The notes under the pieces are model-generated. The model did no database searches and had not been told where the DNA came from. It worked only from the letters and a program-made list of their open reading frames with translations. Position numbers and translations under genes: made by a program. This document shows positions 53,381 to 61,413 of a DNA stretch of 64,000 nt, one piece after another; position 1 is the first letter of the stretch; every line of letters begins with the position of its first letter. Source of the DNA: JAWKUK01 sp041398605 (GTDB lineage: Bacteria > Planctomycetota > UBA1135 > GCA-002686595); assembly GCA_041398605.1 (NCBI GenBank), contig JAWKUK010000004.1, positions 186,001-250,000 on the forward strand. Reading direction: 5' to 3'.

Positions 53381-55336
53381 ATGTCGCACCTCGTCCGTTC
53401 GCTCCGCGCCAAGCTCGGCCGCCACTCCCTCGCCTTTGCCCTCGCGCTGCTCGCTTGGGCCTGGTTCTCCACGACGCGCGCGCTGCTCGTCCTGGTCACG
53501 GCCCGCCAGACCGGCGTCGCCCTGGGCGACCTGCCCGGCGTCTTCCTGCGGGGCGCCCTGTTCGACCTCCTGTTCGTGGCGTATGCCGCGACGCCGCTCG
53601 TGCTCTGGGCAGCGCTGCTCCCCGAGCGCGCCTGGCGCTGGCGGCTGAACCGCGGCCTCGTGTGGGCGATGTCCTTCGGCTGCCTCTACGGGCTGCTCTT
53701 CGTGACCATCGCCGAGGCGCTCTTCTGGGAAGAGTTCGGCGCGCGGTTCAACTTCATCGCGGTCGACTACCTGGTCTACACGCACGAGGTCATCGACAAC
53801 ATCTTCGAGTCCTACCCGATGGTGCCGATCCTGCTCGGGCTCGGCGCGGTCGCAGGCGGGTTGCTCTGGCTCGGCCGGCGGATCGTCACGGGCGCGCTCG
53901 CCGCCGAGTCGAGCGAGTGGGCGCGCTTTGTCCCCGCGCTCGGGCTGCTGCTCTTTGTGGTCGTGACGGTGCAGGGGATCGACCAGCGCGTCGGGCGCGG
54001 CGCAGAGAACCCGTTTGTCAACGAGCTCGCCTCGAACGGCCCCTACCAGTTCTTCGCGGCCTTCCGCAACAACGAGCTCGACTTCGCGCAGTTCTATCCG
54101 ACGATCGACGACGCCCAAGCCGATCGCGTGTTGCGCGCCGCGATCGCCACGCCGCGCGCGGAGTTCACGACCAACGCGCCCTTTGCGATCACGCGGCGGA
54201 CGGAGTCTGCGACGCCGCAAGAGCGCCTGAACGTGGTCCTCGTGATGGTCGAGAGCTTGAGCGGGCGCTTCCTGGCGCGGTACGGCAACCAGGATGGACT
54301 CACGCCCCACCTCGACGCGCTGGCAGGCCAGAGCCTCACCTTTGACCAGTTCTATGCGACCGGCACGCGAACGACGCGCGGGCTCGAAGCCGTGACGCTC
54401 TCCATCCCGCCGACGCCCGGGCGCTCGATCGTCAAGCGCATCGGGCGCGAGACGGGCTTCACGTCGCTCGGGACGGTCCTCGGGCAGAACGGGTACGACG
54501 CCAAGTTCATCTACGGCGGGCGTGGCTACTTCGACAACATGAACGCGTTCTTCGCGGGCAACGGCTACGGGATCGTGGACCAGAACACGGTCGCGAAGGC
54601 CGACGTGCACTTCGAGAACGCCTGGGGCATGTCCGACGAGGACCTCTACTCGCAGGTGCTGCGCGAAGCCGATGCAGCGAGCGCCGCCGCGCGCCCGTTC
54701 TTCTTCCACGTCATGACGACGTCGAACCACCGCCCGTATACGTTCCCCGACGGGCGCGTGGCGCTGCCCTCAGGCAGCGGGCGAAACGCTGCGGTCCAAT
54801 ACACGGATTGGGCGATCCACGACCTCCTCGAGCGGGCCTCCACGCGGCCTTGGTTCGAAGACACCGTGTTTGTCGTCGTAGCGGACCACTGCGCGTCCAG
54901 CGCGGGCAAGGTCGACCTGCCGATCGAGCGCTATCGGATCCCGTGCATGATCTTTAGTCCGAAGCACGTCGAACCGGCCGTCGTCGACACCGTTGGCGGA
55001 CAGATCGACCTGGCGCCGACGCTGCTCGCGTTGCTCGGCGTCACCTACCAGGCGCCGTTCTTCGGGCGGAACCTGCTCGAGGTCCCCGCGAACCATGGGC
55101 GCGCGCTCGTCGGGACGTATCAGGTGCTCGGGCTGTTCGAGGGCGGCGTCATGACGACGCTCTCCCCCGTCAAGCGCATCGCGCAGCGCGTCGAGCGCCC
55201 GGGCCAACCCGGGGACGGGCTCTCGATCGACGACCCCGAGCTGCTCGAGCGGTGCATCGCGTACTACCAGGGCTCGAGCCAGTTCTTCGCCGACCACGTA
55301 TCGGGCGCCCCATCGATCCGCGCGCCCGGGCCCTGA
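53381..55336 (+). CDS. LtaS-like membrane phosphoglycerol transferase/sulfatase-fold enzyme
   Basis: The product is 651 residues. The N-terminal half has five hydrophobic segments (LAFALALLAWAWFSTTRALL at the start, and AMSFGCLYGLLFVTIAEALF). From about residue 275 comes an extracytoplasmic sulfatase-type domain: LNVVLVMVESLSGRFLARYG (metal-binding Glu), GTRTTRGLEAVTLSIPPTPG (nucleophile threonine), and VFVVVADHCAS (metal-binding Asp-His). This is the layout of lipoteichoic acid synthases and OpgB/MdoB-type enzymes. In a Gram-negative organism it probably decorates a glycan or lipid with phosphoglycerol or phosphoethanolamine. It diverges from the two-component pair. Convergent gap to the next gene is 31 bases. 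Confidence 0.88.
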   Translation: MSHLVRSLRAKLGRHSLAFALALLAWAWFSTTRALLVLVTARQTGVALGDLPGVFLRGALFDLLFVAYAATPLVLWAALLPERAWRWRLNRGLVWAMSFGCLYGLLFVTIAEALFWEEFGARFNFIAVDYLVYTHEVIDNIFESYPMVPILLGLGAVAGGLLWLGRRIVTGALAAESSEWARFVPALGLLLFVVVTVQGIDQRVGRGAENPFVNELASNGPYQFFAAFRNNELDFAQFYPTIDDAQADRVLRAAIATPRAEFTTNAPFAITRRTESATPQERLNVVLVMVESLSGRFLARYGNQDGLTPHLDALAGQSLTFDQFYATGTRTTRGLEAVTLSIPPTPGRSIVKRIGRETGFTSLGTVLGQNGYDAKFIYGGRGYFDNMNAFFAGNGYGIVDQNTVAKADVHFENAWGMSDEDLYSQVLREADAASAAARPFFFHVMTTSNHRPYTFPDGRVALPSGSGRNAAVQYTDWAIHDLLERASTRPWFEDTVFVVVADHCASSAGKVDLPIERYRIPCMIFSPKHVEPAVVDTVGGQIDLAPTLLALLGVTYQAPFFGRNLLEVPANHGRALVGTYQVLGLFEGGVMTTLSPVKRIAQRVERPGQPGDGLSIDDPELLERCIAYYQGSSQFFADHVSGAPSIRAPGP

Positions 55337-55367
55337 CCGAGCCCGCCCGCGCCTTGGGATCACGCCG

Positions 55368-57083
55368 CTACTTGATCCGGGTCCGGAGCAAGTACTCGTT
55401 CGGCTGCAGCGCTTCGTCGAAGCTGCGCATCGGCACCCCGATCAGCGTGTCACCCTTCTGGTGGTCCTTGCGCACGTTGATCGGGCGGTCGATCGCCTGC
55501 GCCGGGTTCGCCTTGTCCGCCACGATGAGGCGCACTTGTAAGGTGGACACGTCGACGAAGTACCAAGTCCCGTTGCTGTAGGTCCACTTGGTGTCGCGCG
55601 ACCACGCCTCGGCGGGGATCCGCACCGCGAGCAGCTCGAAGTCCTTCTCCTGGTGCCGCCAGGCGTCCACCGCGACGGCAATGGCGGCGTCGCGGTCCGC
55701 AGCCGTGTAGCGGTCCATCGGCAGCGGGTTCTCGCGGATGATCAGCTCCTTCAACGAGTCCGCGCGCTTGGCGAGGCTCTCCTTGAGCGCCGCGACCTCC
55801 GCGGCGATCGCGACGTTGCCCGCGGGGTCGAGGGCCGCATGCAGGGCCAGCTTCTCGTCGATCCAAGCGAGCTGCTGCGGGATGCCGCCGGTGAACCACA
55901 TCGGCTGCTGGTTGGCGACGGCCTCAGTCGCGACTCGGTCGACCTCGGCGAGGTCCGCGCGGATCGCGGCCGGCAGCGCCGCGCGCTGCTGCGCCGCGAC
56001 GGCGAGGAAGTCCTGCAGCTTCGACTCGAGGTTGCTGCAGTTGCCCTCGACGGACTTGCCCTGCTCGGTCCCTTGCTGGATGAGGCGCGCGTAGGCGGCG
56101 CGGATGCGCTGGCACTCAGCGAGCGTCGCGTCGCGCTGATTGAGCGCGTCGACGGCAGCCGCGCGCTGCGCTTCGAACATCCCCTCGGGGTTGTAGTAGG
56201 CCGCGCTCAGGGACCGGAGCCGATCGACGTCCGCGTGGAGCTGGGGGTAGTTCGCGGGGTCGATCAGCGCGGTGAGCTCGCTGTTCAAGGGGACGAAGAA
56301 GGCGGTCGTTGCGGCGATGCTCGCGTCGGCGTCCGCCAGGCGCTGCCAAGCCTCGGCGACGCCTTCGCCGTTGGCCGGGATCTTGGCGAGGCCGTCACGG
56401 ACGAAGCCCGCTTGGCGCTTGGTCTCGGTCGCCTTCTCGACGGCGCCGGCCACCTTGCGATAGTCGATCCCCAGCCGGTCCGGCATCGGCTGCATCTCGG
56501 CCATCCACTGCAACAGCACGTTGACGTCACCCTCTACGCGGCGCAGCGTAAACAGGGTGTTCTTGAAGTTGTCGGCGTGCGGATAACCGAGCTTCACCGT
56601 CGGGGACGCGGGCTTCGGCGCCTCGGGTCGCGGGGCGGGCGCCGGCGCGGGCGCGGGCGTAGGCGCGGGCGTGGGCTTGGGCGCGGGGTCGGGCTGCGGC
56701 GCAGGGCCCGGCTTCGGCGCGGGCGGCGCTCCGGTCAGGATCCCGTCGAGCTTCTGGTAGAGCGCGTCCGCTGCGGCGTAGCGCGCCTTCGCTTCGGCGA
56801 CCCCGGCACCGCCCTTGAGCCCGGCGACGAGCTTGCCCGCGGCCTGGAGGTCGGGCAGCGCCTGGTCCAGGCGCACACGACTGAGCTTGGCGGCCGACCC
56901 CTTGGGGGGGGCCGTCAAGTGCCCGATGCTGCCCTCGACGAGCTGCAGGTTGGCCTCGGCGCGCTTCAAGGAAGCGTTGACCTTGTCGACGTCGGACGCG
57001 CCCATGGCGCGCGCGGAGAGGGCCGTCGAGGCCAAGAGCGAGAGGAGCAGGAGGATCCGAAGCAACGATGTAGGAGCGAACAT
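55368..57083 (-). CDS. exported helical protein with proline/alanine-rich linker
   Basis: The product is 571 residues from ATG 57083. A signal peptide (LLRILLLLSLLASTALSARA) is followed by a helical domain (residues 30-115), a proline/alanine/lysine-rich linker near 118-155 (repeats such as PAPAPAP) and a long helical C-terminal part with many coiled-coil-like stretches. I recognise no family. The final 100 residues contain aromatic and basic positions (TKWTYSNGTWYFVDVSTLQV) suggesting a small beta domain. It may be a periplasmic structural protein. It is divergent from the gene at 57405. Confidence 0.65.
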   Translation of the reverse strand: MFAPTSLLRILLLLSLLASTALSARAMGASDVDKVNASLKRAEANLQLVEGSIGHLTAPPKGSAAKLSRVRLDQALPDLQAAGKLVAGLKGGAGVAEAKARYAAADALYQKLDGILTGAPPAPKPGPAPQPDPAPKPTPAPTPAPAPAPAPRPEAPKPASPTVKLGYPHADNFKNTLFTLRRVEGDVNVLLQWMAEMQPMPDRLGIDYRKVAGAVEKATETKRQAGFVRDGLAKIPANGEGVAEAWQRLADADASIAATTAFFVPLNSELTALIDPANYPQLHADVDRLRSLSAAYYNPEGMFEAQRAAAVDALNQRDATLAECQRIRAAYARLIQQGTEQGKSVEGNCSNLESKLQDFLAVAAQQRAALPAAIRADLAEVDRVATEAVANQQPMWFTGGIPQQLAWIDEKLALHAALDPAGNVAIAAEVAALKESLAKRADSLKELIIRENPLPMDRYTAADRDAAIAVAVDAWRHQEKDFELLAVRIPAEAWSRDTKWTYSNGTWYFVDVSTLQVRLIVADKANPAQAIDRPINVRKDHQKGDTLIGVPMRSFDEALQPNEYLLRTRIK

Positions 57084-57285
57084 GAGGGAGCTCGGGGGAC
57101 GCGTGGTGTCCCAATGGGGAGCAGCGGAGGGCGGCGCGGCGGTGCCGCGACAAGTCTAGACCTGTCGAGCCCCGCAAGAATGGACCGCAGAACCGTCCGC
57201 GGTCGGCCCTTGCGTCGGATTCTGCCCGTGAGGGCGCGCCCCGATACAACGCGTGGCAACCCCGGACAGCCCGAGGCCGCCTGGC

Positions 57286-57327
57286 GCGACCTGGGGCGAC
57301 CTGGGGCGACCTGGAATGACACATTCC
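57286..57327. promoter_or_regulatory. tandem 10-bp repeats and a dyad upstream of the exported-protein gene
   Basis: Three 10-bp units GCGACCTGGG (57286-57315, the last diverged) run into the dyad GGAATGacaCATTCC at 57313-57327, 78 bases before the ATG at 57405. The position between divergent genes would suit an operator. No regulator can be named. Confidence 0.4.
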
Positions 57328-57404
57328 GCGCAAATGGGTACCGTTGCAGGAGGAGCGAACAAACCCTCACCTCCGCCCGTCGACCCCTGCGAGCCCATAG
57401 TGCC

Positions 57405-58343
57405 ATGCAGCTCAAACTCAGCGTCCTCGGCCTCGCGCTCGCCGCGTTGGCCACGAGCAGTGCCGCGCAGACGCTGGACATGATCCATACGGGCATAGGC
57501 TCGGGCGACATCGCGGGCGTCGCGTTCAGCGCCGCCCCGTTCACGATCACCTGCTCGGGTGACATCAGCAACGTTCAGTTTGCGACGGCTGGGGTGTACT
57601 TCCTGGATCACGCGACCGCGGCCATCGAGGTCACCGGAGTAGGGACCTTCACGTTCGTCACACCGACGCGCACGTTCGTCAACCAAGCTGGCCCTGGGCT
57701 CGTTGGCTTCTCACGCGCATCAGCCGCCGGCTATGACCTCTTCAACGGCCCTTCCAACTCCGCGCTCGCTGGATGGCAACTGGCGACCCCCGTCGGTCCG
57801 CTGGCTGGGACCGCGACCCTCCTGCAGTGGGACATGAACGATGTCCTGACCAGCGGCGGCATTTTGAACATCGACGGCACCGCCGGCGTGCCGTGCACGT
57901 TCACTGCAGGCTCTGGCGGTGTGGGGACGAACTTCTGCGGCCCAGCGCCGCTCAACTCGGCCGGCACGTCGGGCAGCGTGTCTGCGCAGGGCAGCCCGCT
58001 CCTCGCCGCCAACCACCTTTCGCTCCGCGCCAGCCAACTGCCTACCGGCGCGAGCGGTTATTTCCTGGCCAGCAGGACGCAAGGCTCCACGTCGATCCCC
58101 GGCAGCCAGGGCGTCCTGTGCCTCGCTGGCGCGATCGGCCGCTTCGTCGGCCCGGGGCAAGTCATGAACAGCGGTGCGACGGGCCAGTTCACCTTGGTCC
58201 TCGACTTGACCGCGTTGCCGACCCCGAGCGGCTCGGTCCCGGCCAACGTCGGCGAGACCTGGAACTTCCAAGCCTGGTACCGCGACGCCAATCCGAACGC
58301 GACGTCGAACCTGACGGACGGCGTCTCCGTGACCATCCTCTGA
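57405..58343 (+). CDS. exported protein with the shared C-terminal domain
   Basis: The product is 312 residues from ATG 57405. A signal peptide (KLSVLGLALAALATSSAAQ) is followed by a beta-rich domain of about 150 residues of unknown family. From residue 174 (GTNFCGPAPLNSAG) to the end is the same domain type as in the M43-type protease at 28017-29501: both have GTNxC, SRTQ after a QLP...GFF/GYF stretch, LCLAGAIGRFVG, and GETWNFQAWYRDA followed by SNLTDGVSVT. The long frame from 55653 into this gene is the antisense of the preceding gene and is not coding. Confidence 0.82.
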   Translation: MQLKLSVLGLALAALATSSAAQTLDMIHTGIGSGDIAGVAFSAAPFTITCSGDISNVQFATAGVYFLDHATAAIEVTGVGTFTFVTPTRTFVNQAGPGLVGFSRASAAGYDLFNGPSNSALAGWQLATPVGPLAGTATLLQWDMNDVLTSGGILNIDGTAGVPCTFTAGSGGVGTNFCGPAPLNSAGTSGSVSAQGSPLLAANHLSLRASQLPTGASGYFLASRTQGSTSIPGSQGVLCLAGAIGRFVGPGQVMNSGATGQFTLVLDLTALPTPSGSVPANVGETWNFQAWYRDANPNATSNLTDGVSVTIL

Positions 58344-58490
58344 GCAGCGCGGGGTGCGCCACGCCGCAGGTCGCGCCGCAGGTCGCCCCGGATGGCGCCC
58401 CAGGGGGCGCTCCGCTTGGCGCCCTAGCCAGGTGGCCGCTCGAGGCCCCGCCCGGCCCCCTGTGGAACGGGCAGGGTCAAGCGCCTGCGT

Positions 58491-59660
58491 TCAGCGGAAC
58501 GCCTGGATCCCGGTCAGCTCGGCGCCGACGGCCAAGGTGTGGATGTCGTGCGTGCCCTCGTACGTGATGACCGACTCGAGGTTCAGCATGTGGCGACCGA
58601 CCTGATATTCCAGGCTGATCCCGTTCGCGCCGAGCATGTCCCGGCACGTGCGCGCGACCTCGAGCCCGAGGTGGACGTTGTTGCGCTTGGCCATCGACAC
58701 CTGGGCCGGGGTCATGCGCCCCTCGTCCTTCAGGCGACCGAGGCGCAGCGCGAGCATCTGCCCTGTCGTGATGCGCGTCGCCATGTCGGCGAGCTTCATC
58801 TGCGGGATCTGGTACGCCGCGACCGGCTTGTCGAACACGATGCGCTCCTTCGTGTAACGCAGCGCTTCATCGAAGCACGAGTGCGCGGCGCCGATGCCGC
58901 CCCACGCGATGCCATAACGAGCTTGTGTGAGGCAGGAGAGCGGCGCCTTGAGGCCCTCGGCCAATGGCAGGCGCGCGGCGTCGGGCACGCGCACGTCCTC
59001 GAGCACGAGCTCGGACGTGACCGACGCGCGCAAGCTCCACTTGTGCTTCTGCTCGGGCGCCGAGAAGCCCGGCGTGCCTGCCTCGACCAGGAAGCCGCGG
59101 ATGCCCTCGTCGGTGCGCGCCCACACGACGGCGACGTCGGAGACCGTCCCGTTGGTGATCCACATCTTGCGCCCGTTGATGATCCAGTCGCCGCCGTCGC
59201 GGCGCGCCGTGGTGTGCATCCCGCCGGGGTTCGAACCGGCGTCGGGCTCGGTCAACCCGAAGCAGCCGATGGCCTTGCCGGCGGCCATCGCGGGCAGCCA
59301 GCGGCGCTTCTGCTCTTCGCTGCCGTAGGTGAGGATGGGCCACATCACGAGCGAGCCCTGCACGGACACAAATGAGCGCAGGCCCGAGTCGCCGCGCTCG
59401 AGCTCTTGGCAGATGAGGCCGTAGGCGACGCTGTTGAGGCCGGCGCCGCCGTACTCCTCGGGCGTCGTGGGACCGAACACGCCGAGCTCGGCGAGCTCGG
59501 GGATCATCTCCATCGGGAACGTGCCGTTCTCGAAGTGCTCCATGATCACCGGCATGAAGCGCTCGGAGACCCAAGCGCGCACGGTGTCACGCACCATGCG
59601 CTCCTCCTCGGAGAACTGGTCGTCGAGGTCGTAGAAGTCGAGCGGCTGGTAGGCGTCCAT
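58491..59660 (-). CDS. acyl-CoA dehydrogenase, glutaryl-CoA dehydrogenase-like
   Basis: The product is 389 residues. Motifs are LGVFGPTTPEEYGGAGL in the N-terminal domain, CFGLTEPDAGSNPGGMHTTA and MWITNGTVSDVAVVWAR in the beta domain (FAD and substrate binding), and the C-terminal YEGTHDIHTLAVG with the catalytic Glu in the position used by glutaryl-CoA dehydrogenase. The sequence SLRASVTSELVLEDVRVPDA is also typical of that enzyme. It would oxidise glutaryl-CoA to crotonyl-CoA in lysine and tryptophan breakdown. No electron-transfer flavoprotein or other pathway gene is adjacent. Confidence 0.9.
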   Translation of the reverse strand: MDAYQPLDFYDLDDQFSEEERMVRDTVRAWVSERFMPVIMEHFENGTFPMEMIPELAELGVFGPTTPEEYGGAGLNSVAYGLICQELERGDSGLRSFVSVQGSLVMWPILTYGSEEQKRRWLPAMAAGKAIGCFGLTEPDAGSNPGGMHTTARRDGGDWIINGRKMWITNGTVSDVAVVWARTDEGIRGFLVEAGTPGFSAPEQKHKWSLRASVTSELVLEDVRVPDAARLPLAEGLKAPLSCLTQARYGIAWGGIGAAHSCFDEALRYTKERIVFDKPVAAYQIPQMKLADMATRITTGQMLALRLGRLKDEGRMTPAQVSMAKRNNVHLGLEVARTCRDMLGANGISLEYQVGRHMLNLESVITYEGTHDIHTLAVGAELTGIQAFR

Positions 59661-60004
59661 CTATCGTTGTTTGGGCGGTTGAGTGAGCCTGCGCAGTGTA
59701 GCGCGCGCCGTCTCCCGCCGCCCCTGCGCGCCTCCGCGCAGCGCCTTCACGCCCGCCGCTGTCGTTCGCCGCTGTCGCTCGCGGCGCTGGCTGCACCCAG
59801 CGAGCCGCACGCCCCGCAGGCCGAGCGACACGAGACCCAAAAGGAGAGGGGCGCCCCTAGCCAAGCCAGGAGCGCCCCTGTGTTCTGAACCCTGCGGTCG
59901 AGTCGACGACGCGCGCCGCGCCCCTCGCGGGGCGGGCACACGCAGCGCTGAAATCGGGTCGCTTACCGCTGCACGTCGGGTCGACGGCGCCTGCGAGAAC
60001 GCTC
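59661..60004. other. intergenic stretch between HU and acyl-CoA dehydrogenase genes
   Basis: 344 bases with no credible gene. It contains a hairpin at 59847-59879 (AGGGGCGC and its complement) that, on the minus strand, is followed by CTCCTTTT, so it may terminate the HU transcript. The remainder probably carries the promoter of the acyl-CoA dehydrogenase gene. Confidence 0.5.
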
Positions 60005-60274
60005 TTAGAGCGAATCCCGCAGGGCCTTGCCCACCCGGAACCCAACCCGCCTGCCGGCCTCGATCTCAATCGTCTCGCCGGTGTGCGGATTGCGCCCTGT
60101 GCGCGCCTTCCGATCCTTGACCTCGAACGTTCCGAACCCGGTGAGGGTCACCGAGTCGTCCTCCCGCAGACCACTCTCGATAGCGCCTAGGACGCTCTGG
60201 ACCAGGCGGGCGGCCTGGAGCCGCGAGGTGCGCAGATCACGCGCGACCCTCTCGACGAGTTGGCTTCTGTTCAC
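60005..60274 (-). CDS. HU/IHF-family DNA-binding protein
   Basis: The product is 89 residues from GTG 60274. It has the HU layout: helical start MNRSQLVERVARDL, beta arms SVTLTGFGTFEVKDRKARTG, the DNA-intercalating RNPHTGETIEIEAGRRVGFR, and final helix GKALRDSL. It bends DNA and shapes the nucleoid. It lies upstream in map order of, and on the same strand as, the lysine-rich H1-like gene, so chromatin proteins are clustered here. Confidence 0.95.
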   Translation of the reverse strand: MNRSQLVERVARDLRTSRLQAARLVQSVLGAIESGLREDDSVTLTGFGTFEVKDRKARTGRNPHTGETIEIEAGRRVGFRVGKALRDSL

Positions 60275-60407
60275 CGGGTGACGACGGGCTCGTTGGGGCT
60301 CTGGCTGAGGTGCGGGGGGGCACCTCTCACCTGGGCGTCGGGGCGCGCGACCTGAAGGCCACGCACACAGCGCCGCGAGCCCCGCAGTTCGGGGTCAAAA
60401 GGAACGA

Positions 60408-60599
60408 TCAGGCCTTCGCGGCGGCCTTCTTGCGGGTCGCCTTCTTCTTGGTGGCGGCCTTCTTCGTGGTGGCCTTCTTGGCAACCTTCTTGGCCGCCTT
60501 CTTGCGGGTCGCCTTCTTCTTGGTGGCGGCCTTCTTGGTGGCGGTCTTCTTCACGGCCTTCTTCGCGGCCTTCTTACGGGTGGCTTTTTTCTTCGCCAT
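60408..60599 (-). CDS. histone H1-like lysine/alanine-rich protein
   Basis: The product is 63 residues from ATG 60599, made of Lys, Ala, Thr and Arg only, apart from a few Val. It consists of two 24-residue repeats starting KKKATRKKAAKK and a partial third; at the DNA level three 72-base repeats start at 60424, 60496 and 60568. Such proteins resemble the H1-like Hc/HctB type and the tails of bacterial histone-like proteins and should coat DNA by charge. No folded domain is present. It sits 133 bases upstream of the HU gene on the same strand. Confidence 0.85.
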   Translation of the reverse strand: MAKKKATRKKAAKKAVKKTATKKAATKKKATRKKAAKKVAKKATTKKAATKKKATRKKAAAKA

Positions 60600-60884
60600 G
60601 GGGAGTTTCCTTGGGATCCGTTCGGATCCACGTGGGGGGGTCCGAGCCTCTTGGGCTCAGGTGGGAAGCCACGACATCAAGACAGTCATCGGCAGTCTCA
60701 TCCCGGACCTTGCCCCCAATCGGAGAACTTTTCGCGAATGTCGTGCTTGGACCCCCCCACCACCACAAGTCGTTGTGGGTCAGTGACTTCCACACGAGGA
60801 CGCGCCGCGCCCCGATCACACGGTGGCACGGCGCGTGCTGGGAGGAGCGCTCCTTCGGGGCCAGGCGGACCTGGTCGCGGGCCC

Positions 60885-61394
60885 CTAGAAGAGGTCGTCG
60901 AGCGCGGCGGTCGCCTCTTTGGAGTATCCGTCGTCGAGGACGACCTCTGGCCGGTCCTCCACGGGGCGCGCGGCGATGTCCTCGAAGATCCGCTCGAGGA
61001 GCTTGATCGTCTCCTGCGCGTAGAACCGCACGAGGCCGAGGTTCGTGCGCTCATCCCAGACGATGGCGAGGAGCGTCCGCTCTCCGACCATCGAGACCTG
61101 GATGCTCTGCCGGGCCCCCTGGTGCGACATGTTGGCAAAGGCCTCTTCGCCGAGGAGGTGGGCCATCTGTCGCGTGGCGGCGTACGTGCCTGCGACGAGC
61201 GCCGAGAGCGACTCCATCGAGGAGCTGGCGGCCTCCCCGCGCCGGGTGACGAGGTGACCCTCCTTGTCGATCAGGACGCCGCAGCGGGCGCCGCTGAACT
61301 CCAGGAAGCCGTCGAGCTCGCCGTCGAGCCGAGCGACGTCCTGGGCATAGAAGACCAGGCGATCGGCGCGCAGTTTTTGGTCCGAGATCCTCAT
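60885..61394 (-). CDS. roadblock/LC7-like protein (MglB-type)
   Basis: The product is 169 residues. A roadblock-type domain is recognised from SGARCGVLIDKEGHLVTRRG, SMESLSALVAGTYAATRQMA and RTLLAIVWDERTNLGLVRFY. These match the family's strand-helix-strand pattern used by MglB, the GTPase-activating partner of MglA. An acidic C-terminal extension (ALDDLF at the end) follows. It is the last gene of a four-gene minus-strand operon; the MglA-like GTPase gene ends only 19 bases upstream of this start. The likely role is to bind and activate that GTPase. Confidence 0.85.
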   Translation of the reverse strand: MRISDQKLRADRLVFYAQDVARLDGELDGFLEFSGARCGVLIDKEGHLVTRRGEAASSSMESLSALVAGTYAATRQMAHLLGEEAFANMSHQGARQSIQVSMVGERTLLAIVWDERTNLGLVRFYAQETIKLLERIFEDIAARPVEDRPEVVLDDGYSKEATAALDDLF

Positions 61395-61413
61395 GGGTGC
61401 AGCGCTCCTCGGC

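Noticed and set aside
55653..57404. N-terminal extension of the shared-domain exported protein
   Set aside because: It is antisense to the helical exported protein and arginine-rich; the signal peptide begins at 57405.
60574..60819. 81-residue minus-strand frame upstream of the H1-like gene
   Set aside because: It overlaps the H1-like start in another frame, resembles no known protein, and has no ribosome binding site; the 285-base gap is more likely promoter and leader.
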